Assembly (NCBI GenBank): GCA_021819025.1
Contig: JAKASN010000034.1
Coordinates: forward strand, 1-9,599
Source of the DNA: Actinomycetes bacterium
GTDB taxonomy: Bacteria; Actinomycetota; Acidimicrobiia; Acidimicrobiales; Acidimicrobiaceae
Length of the DNA: 9,599 nt
Direction of reading: 5' to 3'
Shown: positions 6,242 through 9,599 of the stretch, one piece after another
Layout of the letters: every line of letters begins with the position of its first letter
Position numbering within the stretch: position 1 is the stretch's first letter
Notes under the pieces: generated by a model
What the model saw: the letters and a program-made list of their open reading frames with translations, nothing else
The model's database searches: none
What the model was told of the DNA's origin: nothing
Translations under genes and position numbers: made by a program

Positions 6242-7186
6242 TCAGTGTCGCGCGGCACGCGGACTCATCGCCTGGGCGGGGGCGAACAGGGCGAGCTTGT
6301 CTTGCATTTCCGAACCTGTATCAACCCCGCCGCGCGGAAGACAGGTAGATGGCGTGGAAACCTCGGAGCCCCGCCAGCGAGGATAGGAGCCGAGAAGCTT
6401 CACCGAAGCATCGAGCGCCAGCAGCTCAGCAAACATCGCCGAAATGGGAGGATCCGACACATGGCCTTCAAAGACGACCAGAAAGCAGTAGTTACCCAGC
6501 TTTGCCGAAAGGGGCCGTGAGAGAATCTGGTTCATATTTACCCGATTGGCGGCAAATATCTTTGATACTTCAGCGAGAAATCCCACTCGGTCGGATGTCG
6601 GAGTAATCACGATCGAGGTTCTGTCGTCGCCCGTAGGCGCTGCAACCTCGCGTCCTATCATGACATACTTGGTACGAATGTCGGGAACATCCATTACCGC
6701 ATTTGAAACTAACTCGAGACCATAGGATTCACCCACGATGGGCGGCGCCAGAGCCACCAAGGTCGAATCATGATCGGTAGCAACGATCCGGCATGCTTCT
6801 GATGTCGAGAGGGTGTGACGCAAAGTCAATCCCTGTTGCTTGATGTACATACTGCACAGGTCGAGGATGAGCGGATGCGAAAGCACCTGAGTATGTGGCA
6901 CCCCAGGATCGACACAAAACGCGTCGATGCTCTCGTTAAGCACCACCTCTTCACGTATGAGCACCGAATCGTAATCGAAGATGAGCTTGTCCAGATTCGT
7001 CGTCAACTCGCCATCGGTGGAATTTTCCAACGGAATGATTCCAAGACACCCCGGCGTGAAGTTGACCGTCTCGATGACATCGGATACCGAACTCATTGGC
7101 AACGCCTCAAGATCGTCCACGGTCTTGAGGAGTGAGATGGCACGCAAGTCCGAGGTTCCCTCTGGTCCGAGATAACAGATGATCAA
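6242..7186 (-). CDS. pheA: Prephenate dehydratase with ACT domain, about 314 aa
   Basis: Converts prephenate to phenylpyruvate, the phenylalanine branch. The catalytic domain starts ICYLGPEGT (3-11) and has IPLENS (51-56), SHP (103-105) and the conserved DVPDIRTKY segment, where T172-K173-Y174 stands for the usual TRF motif; the catalytic Thr is kept. The ACT domain (about 190-246) has an S-D-R-V-G-F-L start and L-S-R-P at the usual ESRP position, so phenylalanine feedback control is likely but the site is altered. There is no chorismate mutase domain. The frame is open to 7294, but TTG 7186 has AAAGGGG (7194-7200) 7 bases upstream and begins right at the domain, giving the usual length; I chose it. 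tyrA follows downstream on the same strand, so one transcript can supply both branch enzymes. The residues after the ACT domain, about 65, match nothing I know. Confidence 0.92.
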   Translation of the reverse strand: MIICYLGPEGTSDLRAISLLKTVDDLEALPMSSVSDVIETVNFTPGCLGIIPLENSTDGELTTNLDKLIFDYDSVLIREEVVLNESIDAFCVDPGVPHTQVLSHPLILDLCSMYIKQQGLTLRHTLSTSEACRIVATDHDSTLVALAPPIVGESYGLELVSNAVMDVPDIRTKYVMIGREVAAPTGDDRTSIVITPTSDRVGFLAEVSKIFAANRVNMNQILSRPLSAKLGNYCFLVVFEGHVSDPPISAMFAELLALDASVKLLGSYPRWRGSEVSTPSTCLPRGGVDTGSEMQDKLALFAPAQAMSPRAARH

Positions 7187-7263
7187 TGCCGAGCCCCTTT
7201 GTTCATTTAGCAATTTTAAGCGCAGTCTTTCGCGCCGAGGCCCGAAACCTCCAAGTTGGGGCA

Positions 7264-7702
7264 TCAAAGTGAAAACTGCTTGGAGTGTAGCCACTCAGGA
7301 AGATACCGCGAGTGGGTCGACGAGCCAGGAAACGTTACCCATTGGCTCTCAAGAGATTCCGTTCCATGCTCGTCGTGACCTTGGAAGAACATCTCGGCTG
7401 ATATGGAGTACGACCGGGCTACGGGCTCCCAGGTCAGCCCGAACCCAGCGGAGCCAATGAGCCGGGGCTCCGTGCTGTCGGTGAGAAAGCCCTCCAGAAT
7501 TGCTCCGACACCGCGCCGGAGCCATTCATAAAGCAGCCGAGAGTCCTTGCCGCAACTCGGCCCACGCTCTAATGGAGATCATGGCTGGAGCCCACAACGG
7601 CGAACGTGGAGCAGATTTGGGCAACGTGGCGATACCCTTCGAAATCCCCTCGAATGATGGTTCAGTTACGCCCTGCTCGCTCGCAAGAGTGATCCGCGGA
7701 TC
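7264..7702 (-). pseudogene. Possible decayed gene fragment upstream of pheA
   Basis: On the minus strand, 7578 to 7264 is open for 104 codons without any ATG, GTG or TTG near its 5' end. It reads as protein-like sequence with codon use resembling neighbours (for example EWLRRGVGAILEGFL, then GFGLTWEPVARSY), ending in TGA at 7264-7266, 78 bases before the pheA start. Just upstream, another frame is open for about 54 codons (for example PSFEGISKGIATLP) and ends in TGA beside the start of this stretch. The two could be one gene with a frameshift near 7535. I recognise no family, and chance open frames of this size do occur here, so this is tentative. Confidence 0.3.
7449..7523. repeat. Cluster of inverted GGCTCCG repeats
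   Basis: CGGAGCC (7449-7455) pairs with GGCTCCG (7466-7472), and GCTCCG (7502-7507) pairs with CGGAGC (7517-7522). All four arms share the same core, so alternative pairings are possible. The cluster lies about 260 bases upstream of pheA on its coding strand. No leader peptide with a Phe run was found, so an attenuation role is speculation. Confidence 0.35.
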
Positions 7703-8044
7703 TCAGCGGATAACGTTTCGCACCTCTCAAAATTGCTCGCCGCTCTCTTTTGACCTGATTGAGCCTTGCACTCTAAGCGAGGTTGAACCGCTGCGCCAAC
7801 CAGTCCTGTCGAGTGCCACCCCATCGTCAGCAACCCCAACCCATGCGCTTCGAGCAATAAAGCCATGATCTGAACCGCAATCGGTCGCAGTGCAGCCAAG
7901 GAGCAAGTGCGTTCTGTCAACCTCGTCATGTCGGGTAGACTCGCTCAAGTCACCATCGTCAACTGGTCAACTCAGCACCGTGAAACTTTGCCCTTACTTG
8001 GGTTTACCTCGCTTGAGTTGACGCTCTGTTTCCGAAGGCGATCA
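7579..8044. other. Stretch without an intact gene
   Basis: Open frames here on both strands (up to about 120 codons) show no recognisable motif, poor starts and low-complexity content, so I read none as a gene. It is probably remnant sequence linking the two decayed regions. No structural RNA such as tmRNA, RNase P RNA or SRP RNA was recognised. Confidence 0.5.
7966..8022. repeat. 9-bp inverted repeat with 39-base spacer
   Basis: GTCAACTCA (7966-7974) and TGAGTTGAC (8014-8022) are perfect complements. The left arm is also the second copy of a small direct repeat (GTCAACT at 7958-7964). It lies just before the decayed plus-strand gene and could be an operator pair or a relic of an inserted element; no target-site duplication or transposase supports the latter. 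Confidence 0.3.
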
Positions 8045-8594
8045 ATGGACAATGAGTCATAACAAGAACCGGAGACAGATTTCTGGCTCGATAACGCTGT
8101 GGCTCTGGAGGCGAACACCAAACCCATCGCCGACTCCCGAACTCAGTGGTCCAAATAGGTCAACAAGGCAGTTTAACGCACCAGCGAGTCACCGTCACGA
8201 AGAAGTGACGCCAAGCCGTGGTAATTATCGGAGCCCACGAACGCGATGCCATCTGCGAGACAATCGCCGTGCTCCCGGACTCGGCGCTGCTGCTCGTCCA
8301 CCAACACGGGGCTTTAGCTCTTTGAAAAGGGTGACGCCCTCAACAGGGATCAACTCGACAAGGCAACGAAAATTGCCCGGAGCAGTATCCACACCAGGTG
8401 CCGCGCCATGGCGCCTCGTGGTCGCCCGATAGGGAGCAAAGACACTCTTTGACGTTCTCCCCGGGAAAATCTGGCATGCGGCGTACGGATTCATCCCCGA
8501 GACCTTGCTCGACGAGCTGAGAAATGTCGAAGCCACCTCAGTTGAGAACCGGCCCGCTAAACACACCGCGGGTACTTTCGATTCCTGTGCTTAA
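8045..8594 (+). pseudogene. Decayed protein-coding gene with internal stops and frameshifts
   Basis: Protein-like sequence continues through successive frames. ATG 8045 has GAAGG 6 bases upstream and reads MDNES, then stops (TAA 8060-8062). The same frame resumes as DFWLDNAVALEANTKPIAD up to TAG 8156-8158 and TAA 8174-8176. The next frame (8209-8325) reads AHERDAICETIAVLPDS and ends at TGA. The frame after it (8318-8452) reads EKGDALNRDQLDKATKIA and ends at TGA. The last (8433-8594) reads IWHAAYGFIPETLLDEL and ends at TAA. These pieces would join to roughly 170-180 residues. The final piece faintly resembles the start of a GNAT acetyltransferase, but I cannot name a family. No single frame codes for more than a short stretch of it, so the gene is probably dead. 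The overlapping 8052-8432 open frame looks like a shadow. Confidence 0.4.
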
Positions 8595-8713
8595 TTCATG
8601 GCGCCACCGACTCGGGGCGAGCGACGGCGATAACAGGCGCGCACACCATATCGGTCGTGAATCACAGGGATTGGCCTCCGCCGTGTCTCTAGGGTTGTCG
8701 CAAAGAAATTTTG

Positions 8714-8786
8714 TGGGCCGTACAGGACTCGAACCTGTGACCCCTTGCGTGTCATGCAAGTGCGCTACCAACTGCGCCAACGGCCC
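8714..8786 (-). tRNA. tRNA-Val (anticodon GAC)
   Basis: A complete 73-base cloverleaf. The 7-bp acceptor stem is GGGCCGT with ACGGCCC. The D stem is GCGC/GCGC with an 8-base loop. The anticodon stem is CTTGC/GCAAG around the 7-base loop ATGACAC, giving anticodon GAC, which reads GUC and GUU. The T arm is ACAGG-TTCGAGT-CCTGT. The discriminator is A and CCA is not encoded (CAA follows). It starts 10 bases after the glgX stop codon on the same strand, so it may be co-transcribed with glgX or have a promoter inside its end. No hairpin terminator is visible after it. Confidence 0.96.
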
Positions 8787-8796
8787 CCATGCGTAC

Positions 8797-9599
8797 TTAA
8801 ACCATAGCGGAAAGATCTCGGGCTTGTTCCACTCGAAACACTGCAAGGGAGAATTGAGCCACCTCGTAGCCGTTCACTGAGACTTCTTCGCCTTCCCCAA
8901 GAGCTACTTTGGATTTGGCCGAATCCAGCACCAATCTCGCCTCGAAAATGGCAAATTCACTGCGCAGATCCAGAAATAGCGGCTCACTTGCAAGATTGGC
9001 AACCACCAAAAGTGATTTCGATGTCGTCTCGCAGCGATAGCTCCAGGCTGCGAGCTGGGACAACTGGTGGTAAGCCGAATCTTTTTCCTGGTCTCCACCC
9101 TGGGAGAACCTTTCCGGCACCCCAACATATCGACAGCCCGTGAGGTAGCGCTTGCGAAGAGCCACCAGAGACACCACATAGTCGAGAAACGCTTTATCGA
9201 AGTCGTCAAAGGGCAAGCAATACTCGCGTTTATCCTGGCAATAAGCATTGTTGTTGCCGTTCTGGGTACGACCCAGTTCGTCGCCACCGCCAATCATGGG
9301 AATCCCAGGAGCCATGAGAAGAGCCCCCATCATGGCCCGCTTCGCGCTTGCGCGAGCTTGGCCAACGGAGGCTTCCTCCGTCGGTCCGTCGATACCCCAA
9401 TTGAAGGAGTAATTAGCATCGCTTCCATCACGATTGTCCTCACCATTTTCGAGATTTCTCTTGTTGGAGTAAGACACGAGGTCCTCCAAGGTGAATCCGT
9501 CGTGGCAGCTAACAAAATTGACACTTCGAGAAACATCCAAGGGATCACCCTCAAACGCCATCGCGCCTTGGAGTTGGGCAGCCGATCTCTCTTCGGGCC
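8797..9599 (-). CDS. glgX: Glycogen debranching enzyme GlgX, C-terminal part (runs off the right edge)
   Basis: Glycosyl hydrolase family 13 debranching enzyme (isoamylase type) that cleaves alpha-1,6 branches of glycogen limit dextrins in the cytoplasm. Only the last 266 codons are present; the reading frame stays open to the window edge, so the ATG at 9561 is internal. Visible family signatures are SVNFVSCHDGFTLEDLVSY (the conserved HD of the catalytic barrel), ENGEDNRDG, APGIPMIGGGDE and RTQNGNNNAYCQD, followed by FLDYVVSLVALRKRY. The C-terminal beta domain follows (about the last 110 residues). The usual catalytic nucleophile and acid/base lie upstream, outside the window. It ends with TAA 10 bases before tRNA-Val on the same strand. 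Confidence 0.95.
   Translation of the reverse strand, partial: PEERSAAQLQGAMAFEGDPLDVSRSVNFVSCHDGFTLEDLVSYSNKRNLENGEDNRDGSDANYSFNWGIDGPTEEASVGQARASAKRAMMGALLMAPGIPMIGGGDELGRTQNGNNNAYCQDKREYCLPFDDFDKAFLDYVVSLVALRKRYLTGCRYVGVPERFSQGGDQEKDSAYHQLSQLAAWSYRCETTSKSLLVVANLASEPLFLDLRSEFAIFEARLVLDSAKSKVALGEGEEVSVNGYEVAQFSLAVFRVEQARDLSAMV

Noticed and set aside
8225..8566. 113-codon minus-strand open frame
   Set aside because: Low-complexity Ser/Arg-rich sequence opposite the more protein-like plus-strand remnants; no motif.
8711..8736. tRNA 3' end as an attachment site
   Set aside because: I looked for a second copy of the T-arm/acceptor sequence in the window and saw none.
8538..8846. 102-codon minus-strand open frame spanning the tRNA
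   Set aside because: It reads through a clear tRNA gene and into glgX in another frame; a shadow.
1..9599. CRISPR array, intact insertion sequence, or toxin-antitoxin pair
   Set aside because: No regularly spaced repeats, no transposase or integrase motif and no convincing small gene pair were found.

Overview
The window looks like a chromosomal segment of an actinobacterium of moderate GC content, most plausibly class Acidimicrobiia. Two things suggest this. One is a response regulator that aligns without gaps, from memory, to mycobacterial DevR/DosR. The other is a secreted protein with the repeat type 'IVGMASTPDGKGYWLVAADGG', which I associate with secreted proteins of Acidimicrobiia. The class assignment is inference.

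Left part (1-2150): a stress and dormancy-type cluster. A universal stress protein gene (minus strand, 138-572) is divergent from a devR/dosR-like response regulator gene (754-1410). A second universal stress protein gene follows (1642-2082) and ends at a strong hairpin terminator (2111-2146). A sequence close to the mycobacterial DosR box lies at 1533-1547, upstream of the second stress gene. No sensor kinase is in view.

Middle (2150-5141): a secreted protein joining three near-identical 42-residue propeller-like repeats to a C-terminal zinc metalloprotease-like domain (2357-3778); an SDR-fold protein that has lost the catalytic Tyr and Lys (3859-4602); and a small Dabb-domain protein (4848-5141). 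The Dabb gene has a plausible promoter overlapped by a 15-base palindrome. Its stop codon overlaps the stop of the convergent tyrA gene.

Aromatic amino acid operon (minus strand, 7186 to 5138): pheA (prephenate dehydratase with an ACT domain) then tyrA (prephenate dehydrogenase). Together they take prephenate to the Phe and Tyr branches. Both appear to start at TTG.

Right part (7187-9599): about 1.5 kb without an intact gene. It carries what look like two decayed reading frames, one per strand, and several inverted repeats. It is followed by a tRNA-Val(GAC) gene and the 3' end of glgX (glycogen debranching enzyme), both on the minus strand. The glgX gene runs off the right edge.

The most interesting items are the DevR-Usp cluster with its DosR-like box, the propeller-metalloprotease fusion, the catalytically altered SDR protein, the palindrome over the Dabb promoter, and the decayed plus-strand gene whose last two frame changes both fall at CTCTTTGA. 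I found no CRISPR array, no intact mobile element and no obvious defence system.
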